Shown: positions 54,328-62,823, numbered from the stretch's first letter. The stretch: DNA of 64,000 nt from Nocardia neocaledoniensis (GCF_003182135.1 NZ_QGTL01000009.1:62001-126000); one strand, 5' to 3'. The notes: generated by a model not told the origin, from the letters alone. Numbers and translations: made by a program.

Positions 54328-55125
54328 TCACGACCCGAGCGATACCGCCGCCTCCGAGGTCTCCACCAGGAAGGTGAAGGTCTCCTGGAAGTAGAGCTTG
54401 ACGGTGTCGGCGTCGTGGCTGAGGTAGCCGATCGACAGGTCCTGCCCCACCGCGAGCTCGAAATCGCCGCCGCGGGTGGTGAGCGCGAAGCCGCCGGTGA
54501 TCGCGGGCGCCCAGATGATCTCCCCGTCGATCAGCCGCTCGATGTGGGTGCGGATCGGATGGCCGTGGTCGGAGGTCTCACTGACCTGGGTGTACAGCTC
54601 GGCGCTGAGCACCACCGAGTACGGGCCCTGCACACCGGCCAGCCGCAGACCGGTGAGCGCGTGCGAGATGGCGTCGGGAATGTCGACGACATTGCTCGGC
54701 AGCTCGACCGGGGCGTTGGACGCCGCGGCGCGGATACCGGTGATGCCCGCGGCCGCGTAGCTCTCGAAGATGGCGCGGTCCTCGGCGAAGGCGATCTTCT
54801 GCGCCGCGTCCTTGAGGTTGTCCAGGTCGGCGTCGGGCGCGCCGCGCTCGATGTCGTCGAGTTCGGAGCGTTTCAGCGTGAACGGCACGCGGAGTTCGAC
54901 CAGCGGCTGAACCACGCGCTGATGGGCCACGACGCCCTCGTCGGGAGAGGAGATCGAGGTGAGCCTGCCGCGGTTGAGCGCCGAGTAGGCGACGCCGTGC
55001 GGGCCGGACAGGTCGACGACGCGACGGCCCGCGATGTTGCGCTTGAACGTGCGGGTGGCCTCCTCCTCGATCTGGGCCCAGGCCTCGCCGCTGATCGGCG
55101 CGAGTTCGCGATGCAGGTTGTTCAT
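54328..55125 (-). CDS. Family 1 encapsulin nanocompartment shell protein
   Basis: This 265-residue shell protein has the HK97-type fold of the linocin M18/encapsulin family; its length fits a T=1 shell. Visible family marks are the N-terminal NNLHRELAPISGEAW helix region, VDLSGPHG, DDIERGAPDADLDNL (E-loop/P-domain area) and the C-terminal FTFLVETSEAA strand. It self-assembles in the cytosol around cargo. The ATG directly abuts the stop of the DyP peroxidase gene, and its ribosome binding site lies inside that gene's last codons. Cargo identity is supported by the loading peptide on the neighbour. Confidence 0.95.
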   Translation of the reverse strand: MNNLHRELAPISGEAWAQIEEEATRTFKRNIAGRRVVDLSGPHGVAYSALNRGRLTSISSPDEGVVAHQRVVQPLVELRVPFTLKRSELDDIERGAPDADLDNLKDAAQKIAFAEDRAIFESYAAAGITGIRAAASNAPVELPSNVVDIPDAISHALTGLRLAGVQGPYSVVLSAELYTQVSETSDHGHPIRTHIERLIDGEIIWAPAITGGFALTTRGGDFELAVGQDLSIGYLSHDADTVKLYFQETFTFLVETSEAAVSLGS

Positions 55126-56178
55126 TCACATACTCCTTTTCATCGTGCCGATGGCGAGTGAGCCGTCGGAGTCGGCCGCCGCGGCGTTCGCCTGCTCCAC
55201 CGGGGCGAATTCGGGCAGGGAATCGGACTCTTCTTCGGTGGCGACGGATTCGGGTGCGTCGGGCAGGTCGTCGAGGAAATCGACGGTGGGGGTGAAGAAC
55301 AGGGTGCCGGTGACCGCGAAGGAGAAGTCGAGGATGCGGTCGTAGGCGGCCTCCTCGGTGCCGAGGAACATGCGCTCGAGCATGCGCTCGGTGACGCTCG
55401 GGGTGGCGGCGTAGGCGATGTAGTACGTGCCGAACTCGCCGGTGCCGATGGTGCCGAAGGGCATGTTGGCGCGCATGATCTGGCGCTCGGTGCCATCGGG
55501 ATCGACCAGGGTGTTGACGGCGACGTGCGAGTCGGCCGGCTTCACGTCGTCGGGCAGTTCGTAGTCGGCGAGCTTGGTGCGGCCGATCACGCGCTCCTGC
55601 TCCTCGATCGACAGCGCGTTCCACTGGTCGAGCGGATGCGTGTACTTCTGCACGATCACGTAGCTGCCGCCGGTGAATTCGGGATCCTCGTCGCCGATCA
55701 GGGCCGCCGAGGCCGCGGCCTTGCCCTCGGGATTCTCGGTGCCGTCGACGAAGCCGAGCAGATCGCGCTGTTCGAAATAGCGGAAGCCGACGGTCTCGTC
55801 GACGATCGTGGCCGCGCCGCGCAGCCGCTCACCGATCACCATGGCCAGTTCGAAGCACGGGCCCTGGGTCTCGGCCCTGATGTGGAAGAGCAGGTCGCCG
55901 GGCGTGGCGGGCGCGCTGTGGATGGGGCCGTTGTAGCCCGGGAACTCGTGCAGCTCAGCGGGTTTGGGGCCGACGAAGAGCCGGTCCCAGGCCGCGGAGC
56001 CGATCGAGGTGACACAGGTCAGGCCCTCACCGGGCACCCGGAACCCGATGGACCGGCGCAGGCCGGAGATGTCGGCGAGCAGGTCGCGCACTGTCGCCTC
56101 ACCGCCCTCGTCGATGGTGGCGACCAGGAAGATGGCGGCGGGCGTGAGTGGATCGAGGATCGGCTGTGGCTCACCCAT
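55126..56178 (-). CDS. DyP-type haem peroxidase with encapsulin cargo-loading peptide
   Basis: This 350-residue dye-decolourising peroxidase uses H2O2 to oxidise organic substrates. The GFVDGTENP motif with the distal Asp, the proximal His in DSHVAVN and the distal Arg in RANMPFG are all present. After the catalytic domain, an acidic Ala-rich linker (about 35 residues) leads to the C-terminal peptide DGSLAIGTMKRSM, which closely matches the known DyP-encapsulin targeting peptide. The enzyme is therefore expected inside the encapsulin shell. I chose ATG 56178 (MGEPQP), typical for the family; an upstream start 10 codons earlier is less likely. No Tat signal is present. Confidence 0.95.
   Translation of the reverse strand: MGEPQPILDPLTPAAIFLVATIDEGGEATVRDLLADISGLRRSIGFRVPGEGLTCVTSIGSAAWDRLFVGPKPAELHEFPGYNGPIHSAPATPGDLLFHIRAETQGPCFELAMVIGERLRGAATIVDETVGFRYFEQRDLLGFVDGTENPEGKAAASAALIGDEDPEFTGGSYVIVQKYTHPLDQWNALSIEEQERVIGRTKLADYELPDDVKPADSHVAVNTLVDPDGTERQIMRANMPFGTIGTGEFGTYYIAYAATPSVTERMLERMFLGTEEAAYDRILDFSFAVTGTLFFTPTVDFLDDLPDAPESVATEEESDSLPEFAPVEQANAAAADSDGSLAIGTMKRSM
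55133..55138 (-). promoter_or_regulatory. Encapsulin ribosome binding site inside the DyP cargo-loading codons
   Basis: On the minus strand AAGGAG lies 7 nt before the encapsulin ATG (55125). It overlaps the AAA AGG AGT codons for the Lys-Arg-Ser of the DyP targeting peptide. One DNA segment thus encodes the cargo tag and starts shell translation. Confidence 0.8.
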
Positions 56179-56250
56179 GGCGTCCAGAGTAGAGCGCCGC
56201 ACCGACACGGTCGCGCCGCGCCGGGCGTGTCAGCGACCGAGTGACCCGTC

Positions 56251-56577
56251 CTACTTCGCGACGCTCAGCAGAAACGCCACGTCGTCGAGCGCCTTGACGC
56301 TGTGCCGGGCGCGCGGGACGACGATGAGATCGCCCGCCGAACCCTTCCACTCGTCGGTGCCCGCGATCAGCACCAGGGTGCCGCTGAGGACCTGGATCGT
56401 GGCGTCGCCGTTGTTGTCGTGCTCGGCCAGGCTCTGACCCTCGGTGAGCGCGACGACGGTCTGGCGCAGCGCATGGGTGTGGCCGCCGATCACGGTCTGC
56501 GAACTCCGGCCGCTCGTGGAGGTGGCCGCCAGCTTCAGCTGTTGACGGGCCACCGCGGTCAGCGATTTCTTGTCCAT
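56251..56577 (-). CDS. Small cupin-domain protein
   Basis: This 108-residue single-domain cupin includes TEGQSLAEHDNNGDATIQVLSGTLVLI and PRARHSVKALDDV, in shortened form. The first cupin motif has one His and lacks the full HxH pair, so metal binding is uncertain. It is 72 bp upstream of the DyP gene on the same strand and could be the first gene of the cupin-DyP-encapsulin transcript. The function is unknown. Confidence 0.8.
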   Translation of the reverse strand: MDKKSLTAVARQQLKLAATSTSGRSSQTVIGGHTHALRQTVVALTEGQSLAEHDNNGDATIQVLSGTLVLIAGTDEWKGSAGDLIVVPRARHSVKALDDVAFLLSVAK

Positions 56578-56643
56578 GACATCGCGCCTTTCGCAGGCTT
56601 CTCGCGGGGCTGGTATCGGTGAGTATGCCCGAGACCCCGCCCG

Positions 56644-56667
56644 CGGTCGGGCGTTTTGCCCCGACCG
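56644..56667 (-). terminator. Stem-loop after folA
   Basis: Arms CGGTCGGG (56644-56651) and CCCGACCG (56660-56667) form an 8-bp stem with an 8-nt loop, 14 bp beyond the folA stop. It probably ends the thyA-folA transcript. Confidence 0.55.
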
Positions 56668-56681
56668 TTAGCCAGGCGTTG

Positions 56682-57170
56682 TCAGGCCCTGACGTAGCGG
56701 CGAATGCGGTAGCGGAGGCCGGTTTTCGAGTCGCGCCACGGCGTGTCGTCGGCCTGCCACTCCGGCCCGATCGCCGGTGCGAACGCGTCGCCGGCGACGG
56801 TCGTGTCGACCTCGGTGACCAGCAGTGTTGTCGCCAGCGGCAGGGCTTCGCGGTAGATCTGGCCGCCGCCGGCGATCCAGACGTCGACCTCGCCGGCGAG
56901 GGTCAGCGCGTCGGGCAGCGAGGCGGCCCGCTCGGCGCCCTCGGCGGACCAATCAGGCTGCCGGGTGACCACGATGTTGCGGCGGCCGACCAGTGGACGG
57001 AACGACGCGGGCAGCGAATCCCAGGTGCGCCTGCCCATGATCACCGGGTGCCCCATGGTCACGTCCTTGAAGTTGGCCATGTCCTCGGGGACGCGCCAGG
57101 GGATCGTGTTGTCGACCCCGATCACCCCGTTCGCGGCCTGCGCCCAGATCAGGGCGATCTCGCGACTCAC
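56682..57170 (-). CDS. folA: Dihydrofolate reductase
   Basis: This 162-residue enzyme reduces dihydrofolate to tetrahydrofolate with NADPH. It has the N-terminal IWAQAANGVIGVDNTIPW loop (in parts), the active-site Asp in PEDMANFK, the MGRRTWDSLP cofactor segment, and the WIAGGGQIYREAL glycine motif. The GTG start overlaps the thyA stop as GTGA (57167-57170), so translation is coupled. It works with thymidylate synthase, which turns methylene-tetrahydrofolate back into dihydrofolate. Length and motifs are normal. Confidence 0.96.
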   Translation of the reverse strand: MSREIALIWAQAANGVIGVDNTIPWRVPEDMANFKDVTMGHPVIMGRRTWDSLPASFRPLVGRRNIVVTRQPDWSAEGAERAASLPDALTLAGEVDVWIAGGGQIYREALPLATTLLVTEVDTTVAGDAFAPAIGPEWQADDTPWRDSKTGLRYRIRRYVRA

Positions 57171-57970
57171 ACCGCCACCGGTGCTTTGATGGCCGGGTGG
57201 TGACGGTAGTCGCTGATCTCGACGTCTTCGTAGACGTAGTCGAACAGGCTCGTCGCCGGGCGCAGGTGCATCGTCGGGAACGGGTACGGCTCGCGGCCGA
57301 GCTGCTCGCGCACCTGGTCGACGTGGTTGTCGTAGATGTGCACGTCACCACCGGTCCAGATGAACTCGCCCGGTTCCAGCTCGGTCTGCTGGGCCACCAT
57401 CAGCGTGAGCAGGGCGTAGCTGGCGATGTTGAACGGCACGCCGAGGAACAGGTCGGCGCTGCGCTGGTAGAGCTGGCAGGAGAGCTTGCCGTCGGCCACG
57501 TAGAACTGGAAGAACGCGTGGCACGGGGCGAGCGCCATCTTGTCCAGCTCGGCCACGTTCCAGGCCGAGACGATCATCCGGCGCGAGTCCGGGTCGGTGC
57601 GCAGGGTGTGCAGGACCTGGCTGATCTGGTCGATATGGGTGCCGTCGGGGGTGGGCCACGAACGCCACTGCACGCCGTAGACCGGACCGAGCTCACCGTG
57701 CTGATCGGCCCACTCGTCCCAGATGGTGACCCCGTGCTCGCGCAGCCAGGACACGTTCGAGTCGCCGCGCAGGAACCACAGCAGCTCGTAGACGATGGAC
57801 TTGAGATGGACCCGCTTGGTGGTGATCAGCGGGAAGCTCTCGGCCAGGTCGTAGCGCAGCTGATGACCGAAGATGCTGCGGGTTCCGGTGCCGGTCCGAT
57901 CGGCTTTGGGCGTGCCGCGCTCGAGCACGGTCCGGAGCAGATCCTCGTACTGCGTATCAGGGGTGGCCAC
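57167..57970 (-). CDS. thyA: Thymidylate synthase ThyA
   Basis: This 267-residue enzyme methylates dUMP to dTMP using methylene-tetrahydrofolate. The N-terminal RTGTGTRSIFGHQ phosphate-binding loop, LLWFLRGDSN, the active-site Cys in APCHAFFQF, and RSADLFLGVPFNIASY are all present. The start is taken as GTG 57970, which gives the usual length and start region (PDTQYEDLL). It is the first gene of the thyA-folA pair, divergent from cobF with 45 bp between the start codons, so both promoters lie in that short space or overlap the genes. Confidence 0.97.
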   Translation of the reverse strand: MATPDTQYEDLLRTVLERGTPKADRTGTGTRSIFGHQLRYDLAESFPLITTKRVHLKSIVYELLWFLRGDSNVSWLREHGVTIWDEWADQHGELGPVYGVQWRSWPTPDGTHIDQISQVLHTLRTDPDSRRMIVSAWNVAELDKMALAPCHAFFQFYVADGKLSCQLYQRSADLFLGVPFNIASYALLTLMVAQQTELEPGEFIWTGGDVHIYDNHVDQVREQLGREPYPFPTMHLRPATSLFDYVYEDVEISDYRHHPAIKAPVAV

Positions 57971-58015
57971 GCCTGGCGATTCTACGGTGCACGGCACCTG
58001 GCAAGCTCTCCGCGT

Positions 58016-58753
58016 ATGCGCAAGCTCTACGTGATCGGCATCGGCGCCGGCGACCCCGACCAGGTGACGATGCAGGCGGTCAAGGCCATGCGAGCGGCCG
58101 ACGCCTTCTTCGTCATCGGCAAGGGCGACGAGAAGCGGGAACTGGTCGAGGTGCGCACCTCGATCCTGGCCGAGCACGTCGCGGGGCCGCACCGGATCAT
58201 CGAGATCACCGATCCACCGCGCGAGCGCACCCCCGACGACTACGCGGGCGTGGTGCGGGACTGGCACGAACGCCGCGCCGAACTGCTCGGCGCCGCCTTC
58301 GACGAGGTCGACGGGACCGGCGCGATCCTGGTGTGGGGTGATCCGGCGCTCTACGACAGCACGCTGCGCATGGTCGAGCTGGTGCTGGCGGGCGGGCGGG
58401 CGTTCGACTACGAGGTGATCCCCGGCGTCACCAGCGTGGCCGCGCTGGCCGCCCGGCACCGCATGGTGCTGCACCGGATCGGCGAGCCGGTGCACGTCAC
58501 CACCGGCCGCAGACTGCGCGAGGACGGGCTCGGCGCCGGTTCGACGGTGGTGATGCTCGACGGCGACTGCTCGTTCACCGAGATCCCCTCCGACGACGTG
58601 CACATCTGGTGGGGCGCCTACCTCGGCATGCCCGACGAGACCCTGATCGAGGGACCGCTCGCCGAGGTGGGCGAGCGGATCGTCACCCGCCGCGCGGAAC
58701 TGCGCGCAGCCAAGGGCTGGATCATGGACGTCTACCTGCTGCGTCGTCGCTGA
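58016..58753 (+). CDS. cobF: Precorrin-6A synthase (deacetylating) CobF
   Basis: This 245-residue SAM-dependent tetrapyrrole methylase acts in aerobic cobalamin synthesis. It methylates C1 of precorrin-5 and removes the two-carbon unit, giving precorrin-6A. Family marks are the YVIGIGAGDPDQVTMQAV start, WGDPALYDSTLRM, and PGVTSVAALAARHRM. The ATG at 58016 is the only start consistent with the family N-terminus; the same frame is open back to 57197 but runs antisense to thyA. No other cob gene is in the window. A 32-bp gap follows before the DNA glycosylase gene. Confidence 0.93.
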   Translation: MRKLYVIGIGAGDPDQVTMQAVKAMRAADAFFVIGKGDEKRELVEVRTSILAEHVAGPHRIIEITDPPRERTPDDYAGVVRDWHERRAELLGAAFDEVDGTGAILVWGDPALYDSTLRMVELVLAGGRAFDYEVIPGVTSVAALAARHRMVLHRIGEPVHVTTGRRLREDGLGAGSTVVMLDGDCSFTEIPSDDVHIWWGAYLGMPDETLIEGPLAEVGERIVTRRAELRAAKGWIMDVYLLRRR

Positions 58754-58773
58754 CCCGGCGGCGCGCGGGCCGC

Positions 58774-58788
58774 TAAACTGGCACGGTG
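58774..58788 (+). promoter_or_regulatory. Probable leaderless promoter of the DNA glycosylase gene
   Basis: TAAACT at 58774-58779 ends 6 nt before the GTG start at 58786, and no ribosome binding site precedes that GTG. This fits a leaderless actinobacterial transcript. Confidence 0.5.
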
Positions 58789-59655
58789 CCCGAGCTACCC
58801 GAGGTGGAAGCGCTGGCGCAGTTCCTGCGGGATCATGCGGTCGGCGCGGTGGTGGGGCGAGTCGACGTGGCCGCGTTGAGCGCGGTGAAGACGTTCGACC
58901 CGCCGCTCACGGCGCTGTCCGGGCGCGATGTCACCGGCGCCGGGCGCTGGGGCAAGTTCCTCGGGATGGACTGCGGCGGGCTGTGGTTGATCACGCATCT
59001 GTCCCGCGGTGGCTGGTTGCGCTGGGTCGACGAGCCGAATCCGTTGCCGCCCAAGCCGGGTGGAAAGTCGCCGCTGGCGTTGCGGGTGCACTTCTTCACG
59101 CCGGAGGGCGCGACGCCCGCGATCGATCTGACCGAGGCGGGGACCAAGAAGCGGCTCGCGGTGTACGTCGTCGAGGATCCGAAACTGGTGCCCGGCATCG
59201 CCCGGCTCGGGCCCGACGCGCTGGCCGTCACCGAGGACGAGTTCGCGGCGCTGTTGAAGGGCACCTCGCAGCGGATCAAGACCGCCATCGTCGACCAGAC
59301 GCTGCTCGCCGGCATCGGCAACGCCTACTCCGACGAGATCCTGCACACCGCCAAGATCTCCCCGTTCGCCAATACGAAAACGATGTCGGCGGAGACGGTT
59401 TCGCGCCTGTACGGCGCGATGCGCGAGGTCCTGCTCGACGCGGTGGAGCGCTCGGTCGGACAGGACGCCGCCCGGCTCAAGGGCGAGAAGCGGTCCGGCA
59501 TGCGGGTGCACGCGCGGACCGGGCAGAAGTGCCCGGTCTGCGGTGACATCGTGCGCGAGGTGTCCTACGCTGAGCGCTCGTTCCAGTACTGCCCGACCTG
59601 CCAGACCGGCGGCAAGATCCTCGCCGACCGGCGCATGTCACGGCTGCTCAAGTAG
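58786..59655 (+). CDS. Fpg/Nei family DNA glycosylase / AP lyase
   Basis: This 289-residue base-excision repair enzyme has the N-terminal catalytic PELPEVE (Pro nucleophile, Glu), a helix-two-turn-helix region DQTLLAGIGNAYSDEIL, and a C-terminal zinc finger with Cys-x2-Cys (CPVCG) and Cys-x2-Cys (CPTCQ). I cannot separate Fpg (8-oxoguanine) from Nei (oxidised pyrimidine) subtypes by eye. The insertion PLPPKPGGKSP near residue 90 is typical of some actinobacterial paralogues. GTG start. Its 3' end overlaps the convergent oxidoreductase gene by 8 bp. Confidence 0.93.
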   Translation: MPELPEVEALAQFLRDHAVGAVVGRVDVAALSAVKTFDPPLTALSGRDVTGAGRWGKFLGMDCGGLWLITHLSRGGWLRWVDEPNPLPPKPGGKSPLALRVHFFTPEGATPAIDLTEAGTKKRLAVYVVEDPKLVPGIARLGPDALAVTEDEFAALLKGTSQRIKTAIVDQTLLAGIGNAYSDEILHTAKISPFANTKTMSAETVSRLYGAMREVLLDAVERSVGQDAARLKGEKRSGMRVHARTGQKCPVCGDIVREVSYAERSFQYCPTCQTGGKILADRRMSRLLK

Positions 59656-61096
59656 CACTCCGCTCGCGCCAGGCCTCCAGCAGGCGCAGCCAGAACTCGC
59701 TGACGGCGGGAAACGCCGGGACGGCGTGCCACAGCGTGTCGAGCGGGACCCGGCCGACCACCGCGATGGTCGCCGCGTGCAGCTGCTCACCCATGTCGGG
59801 CCCGACGAAGGTCGCGCCGAGCAGCCGGTTCTCGGTGGTGTCGACGACGAGTTTCGCGTGCCCGGTGAAATCGTCGCGCGACAGCGCCGATCCGGCCACG
59901 GCGACGTCGAGTTCGACGGTGTCGACGGCGTAGCCCGCGGCCCGCGCGTCGTGCTCGGTGAGGCCGATCGAGGCGTGCTCCGGTGAGGTGTACACGACCT
60001 GCGGGACCTGCTGATGATCGGCGCTCGCGGTGAAGCGGGAGCCGTCGAGGGGCCTGCCCTCGGCCCTGGCGGCGATCACGTCACCGCAGACCCTGGCCTG
60101 GTACTTGCCCATGTGCGTCAGCGCGGCCCGGTGATTCACGTCGCCGACGGCGTAGAGCCATGCGCCGGGGACGTCGCGGGCGGTCAGCTGATCGTCGACC
60201 TCGACATAGCCGGGCGGCAGGCCGACCGCGTCCAGGCCGAGGTGCTCGGTGGCGGGGGCGCGGCCGGTGGCGACGATCAGCTCGTCGACCTCGAGTTCGC
60301 CGTCGTCGAGCACGAGGGTGACCGGTCCGCCGTGGATGCGCCCGACCCCGGTGTCCTCGGGGTCTCGCCGGGAGACCAGCTGCGGTTCGGTGTGCAGCCG
60401 CACGGTGACGGCGCCCGTGTCGCGCAGGCCCGCCAGCACCATGTCGGAGGCGAAGCGCTCGGCGCGGGGCAGCAGCCGGTCGCCGCGCACCAGCATCGTC
60501 ACCTCGGCGGCGCCGAGTTCGGCCAGCCAGGTCGCGGTCTCGCAGGCGACCACGCCGCCGCCGATGATCGCGACGCGGCGGGGGACCACCGTCAGGTTGG
60601 TGGCGTCGCGTGAGGTCCACGGCAGCGCCTCGCGGACGCCGGGGATGTCGGGGATGACGGCGGTGGTGCCGGTGGCGAGCACGACCGCGTGCCTGGCCCG
60701 CAGCACGCGCACCCCGTCGTCGGTGGCGACCTCGACGAGCCGTTCGCCGACGAGCCTGCCCGCACCGCGGATCGGCTCGATCTTCGCCGATTTCGCCCAG
60801 TCGACCTGCGACGAGTCGTCGCGGTTGTGCACGAACTGGTCGCGGCGCGCGAGCACGTCGGCGACCTGGGGCCCGCTCACGCTCACGCCGGGCATCGCCT
60901 TCCCCAGACCGAGCACGGCGCCCGGGCGCAGCAACGCCTTGCTGGGGATACACGCCCAGTAGCTGCATTCGCCGCCGAACAGCTCCCGCTCGACCAGCGC
61001 GGCCGTGCGGTCGCTGCCCGCGATGGCGTAGGCGGCGGCGTTCTCCCCCGCGGGACCACCGCCGAGGACGATGACGTCGTATTCGACCTCGCTCAC
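59648..61096 (-). CDS. Pyridine nucleotide-disulfide oxidoreductase family flavoprotein
   Basis: This 482-residue FAD enzyme has VLGGGPAGENAA (FAD), the redox site GGECSYWACIPSKALL with Cys-x4-Cys, IIGGGVVACETATWL (NAD(P)H) and YAVGDVNHRAALTHMGKYQ. In mercuric, glutathione and lipoamide reductases the C-terminus carries HPT-x2-E; here the aligned segment reads FPAVSE, so the acid-base His appears to be missing. It may be a quinone reductase-like or otherwise diverged member; the substrate is unknown. Its ATG overlaps the stop of the upstream DUF2630 gene (ATGA). Confidence 0.9.
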   Translation of the reverse strand: MSEVEYDVIVLGGGPAGENAAAYAIAGSDRTAALVERELFGGECSYWACIPSKALLRPGAVLGLGKAMPGVSVSGPQVADVLARRDQFVHNRDDSSQVDWAKSAKIEPIRGAGRLVGERLVEVATDDGVRVLRARHAVVLATGTTAVIPDIPGVREALPWTSRDATNLTVVPRRVAIIGGGVVACETATWLAELGAAEVTMLVRGDRLLPRAERFASDMVLAGLRDTGAVTVRLHTEPQLVSRRDPEDTGVGRIHGGPVTLVLDDGELEVDELIVATGRAPATEHLGLDAVGLPPGYVEVDDQLTARDVPGAWLYAVGDVNHRAALTHMGKYQARVCGDVIAARAEGRPLDGSRFTASADHQQVPQVVYTSPEHASIGLTEHDARAAGYAVDTVELDVAVAGSALSRDDFTGHAKLVVDTTENRLLGATFVGPDMGEQLHAATIAVVGRVPLDTLWHAVPAFPAVSEFWLRLLEAWRERSAT

Positions 61097-61338
61097 TGCA
61101 GGTAGCCCTCGACCTCACGGGGCGAGCGCAGTCCGGTGTCGTCGGTCGATTCGTCGGCGCCGGCGCGAGCGCGCCGCTGCCGCAACAGATCCCACGCCAG
61201 ATCGAGCATCACTTCCAGCTCGGCCAGCTTCTGCCGTTCGGCGACGGGGTCGATTTCGCCCGCCGTGGCCTTGGCGCGCAGCGCGTGCTCGTCGTCGACC
61301 AGCTGCTTGATCCGCGCGAGGATGTCCTGATCGTTCAT
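61093..61338 (-). CDS. DUF2630 family small protein
   Basis: This 81-residue hydrophilic, mainly helical protein (ILARIKQLVDDEH, KLAELEVMLDLAWDLLRQRRA, GLRSPREVEGYL) matches the short DUF2630 family found in actinobacteria. A coiled coil is likely in residues 5-60. The function is unknown. It is translationally coupled to the downstream flavoprotein by a 4-bp ATGA overlap, which suggests a joint role. Confidence 0.85.
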   Translation of the reverse strand: MNDQDILARIKQLVDDEHALRAKATAGEIDPVAERQKLAELEVMLDLAWDLLRQRRARAGADESTDDTGLRSPREVEGYLQ

Positions 61339-61415
61339 CTGCTCACCGCTTCCATACTCGGAGGGGTAGTGCCGAACCGTGACTCCCGGTCCATGCTACG
61401 ACCGCGCGAGGGTGT

Positions 61416-62774
61416 TCACGCGAGGCAATCCGCGGCGATCGGTACCGCCGTGGCCAGCTCGGCGGTGCTCGGCGCGGTGTAGCCGATGGCGACACCGAAG
61501 CGGTGTGGCTCGCCCAGGTGGTTGTCGGCCAGGCCGTTGACCAGCACGCCGCGCTCGTGCGCGGCGGCGACCGCCGTGCGTTCGGCGGCGGCGTCGGGAA
61601 GCTGCACGACCACGTGCGAGCCCGCGTCGTCACCGAGGACGGGCAGGCCACGCGCGACGAGCGCGTCGACGACGAGTGCCCGGCGCGGCGGCACCACGCG
61701 GCGCAGGCGCCGCAGATGCCGGGCCAGGTCGCCGTGCCTGGCGAACTCGCTGAGCACCCGCTGCCCCGACAGGCTCGGCCCGGTGCCGGTGTCGGCGCGA
61801 TGCGCCAGCACGGCGTCGGTGATGTCCGGGCGGGCGACGAGCCAGCCGACGCCGAGGGTGGTGGTGAGGATCTTGCTGGTGGTGCCCAGGTGCACGACCA
61901 CGTCGGGCGCCATGGCGGCCAGCAGCGGCAGCGGCGCGGTGTCGTAGCGCAATTCGCCGTCGTAGTCGTCCTCGATGACGAATACGCCCGCCGCCCGCGC
62001 GTATTCGATCAGCGCTACCCGGCGCGCGGCGGGCATGCGCGCGCCGAGCGGAAACTGGTGTGCCGGTGTGCAATACACCGCGCGGACGCCGGGCGGGATC
62101 AGGTCGACGCGCAGGCCGTCGTCGTCGACGGGCACCGGGAGCACGCGTACGCCCGCGGCGCGGAAGGCGCCGACCGCGCGTTGGTAGCCGGGGTCCTCGA
62201 AGGCGACGGTGTCGCCGGGCCGCAGCAGCGCGGCGGCCAGCTCGGCCACCGCCGCGCTGGTGCCCGCCGTGGCCAGCACGGAGGCCGGTTCGGCGACCAG
62301 GCCGCGGTGCCGAAGCAGGTGCTCGGCCACGGTCACCCGGAACTCCGGCTCGCCCGCGCGATCCTTGCGCGCGGCCGCGGGGAGATCGCCCGCCGCCCGC
62401 CAGGCGCGGCGCCAGGCGGCCGGGTCGACGGCGTCGGTGCAGGGCGCGCCGGGCCGGAGATCGAGCAGACCGGTCTCGGGGACGGCGCCGGCGCCGGGGG
62501 CGGTGCGCGGTGGGGCCGCCGCGGGCGCGGTGCGCAGATAGGTGCCGGAGCCGCGGCGCCCGGCGATCCAGCCCTCGGCGTGCAGCTGGTCGTAGGCGGT
62601 CGAGACCACCGCGCGGCTCACCCCGAGCCGTTGCGCGAGCGCGCGCGAGGACGGCAACCGGTCGCTGACCCGCAGCACCCCGCCGGTCGCCGCGGCGCGC
62701 AGGGCATCGGCCACCTGCACCGACAGCGGTTCGGGGGCGGATCGGTCGAGCGGGATCGGCAGCTCGTCGAGCAT
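61416..62774 (-). CDS. MocR/PdxR-like GntR-aminotransferase fusion regulator
   Basis: This 452-residue regulator has an N-terminal GntR winged helix (residues about 12-80: LPSSRALAQRLGVSRAVVSTAYDQL) joined by an Ala/Pro-rich linker to a class I aminotransferase-like domain. The PLP site is partly visible: VIEDDYDGEL and the lysine in LGTTSKILTTTLGVGWL. Such proteins sense PLP and often activate vitamin B6 genes, but many control other amine metabolism. I chose ATG 62774, which fits the family start (LPIPLDR). It is divergent from the PNPOx-like gene, with two direct repeats between them. Confidence 0.9.
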   Translation of the reverse strand: MLDELPIPLDRSAPEPLSVQVADALRAAATGGVLRVSDRLPSSRALAQRLGVSRAVVSTAYDQLHAEGWIAGRRGSGTYLRTAPAAAPPRTAPGAGAVPETGLLDLRPGAPCTDAVDPAAWRRAWRAAGDLPAAARKDRAGEPEFRVTVAEHLLRHRGLVAEPASVLATAGTSAAVAELAAALLRPGDTVAFEDPGYQRAVGAFRAAGVRVLPVPVDDDGLRVDLIPPGVRAVYCTPAHQFPLGARMPAARRVALIEYARAAGVFVIEDDYDGELRYDTAPLPLLAAMAPDVVVHLGTTSKILTTTLGVGWLVARPDITDAVLAHRADTGTGPSLSGQRVLSEFARHGDLARHLRRLRRVVPPRRALVVDALVARGLPVLGDDAGSHVVVQLPDAAAERTAVAAAHERGVLVNGLADNHLGEPHRFGVAIGYTAPSTAELATAVPIAADCLA

Positions 62775-62784
62775 CGGCGGCACC

Positions 62785-62823
62785 TCGAATTGGCCTGTTG
62801 ATCTACTGTCGAATTGGACCTGT
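62785..62823. promoter_or_regulatory. Direct repeats, probable MocR-type binding sites
   Basis: TCGAATTGGCCTGT (62785-62798) and TCGAATTGGACCTGT (62809-62823) are near-identical direct repeats 24 bp apart in the divergent intergenic region. Direct repeats at about two helical turns are typical of MocR/PdxR sites. Confidence 0.72.

Noticed and set aside
57197..58015. Upstream extension of the CobF frame
   Set aside because: It is antisense to thyA; the CobF family N-terminus begins at ATG 58016.
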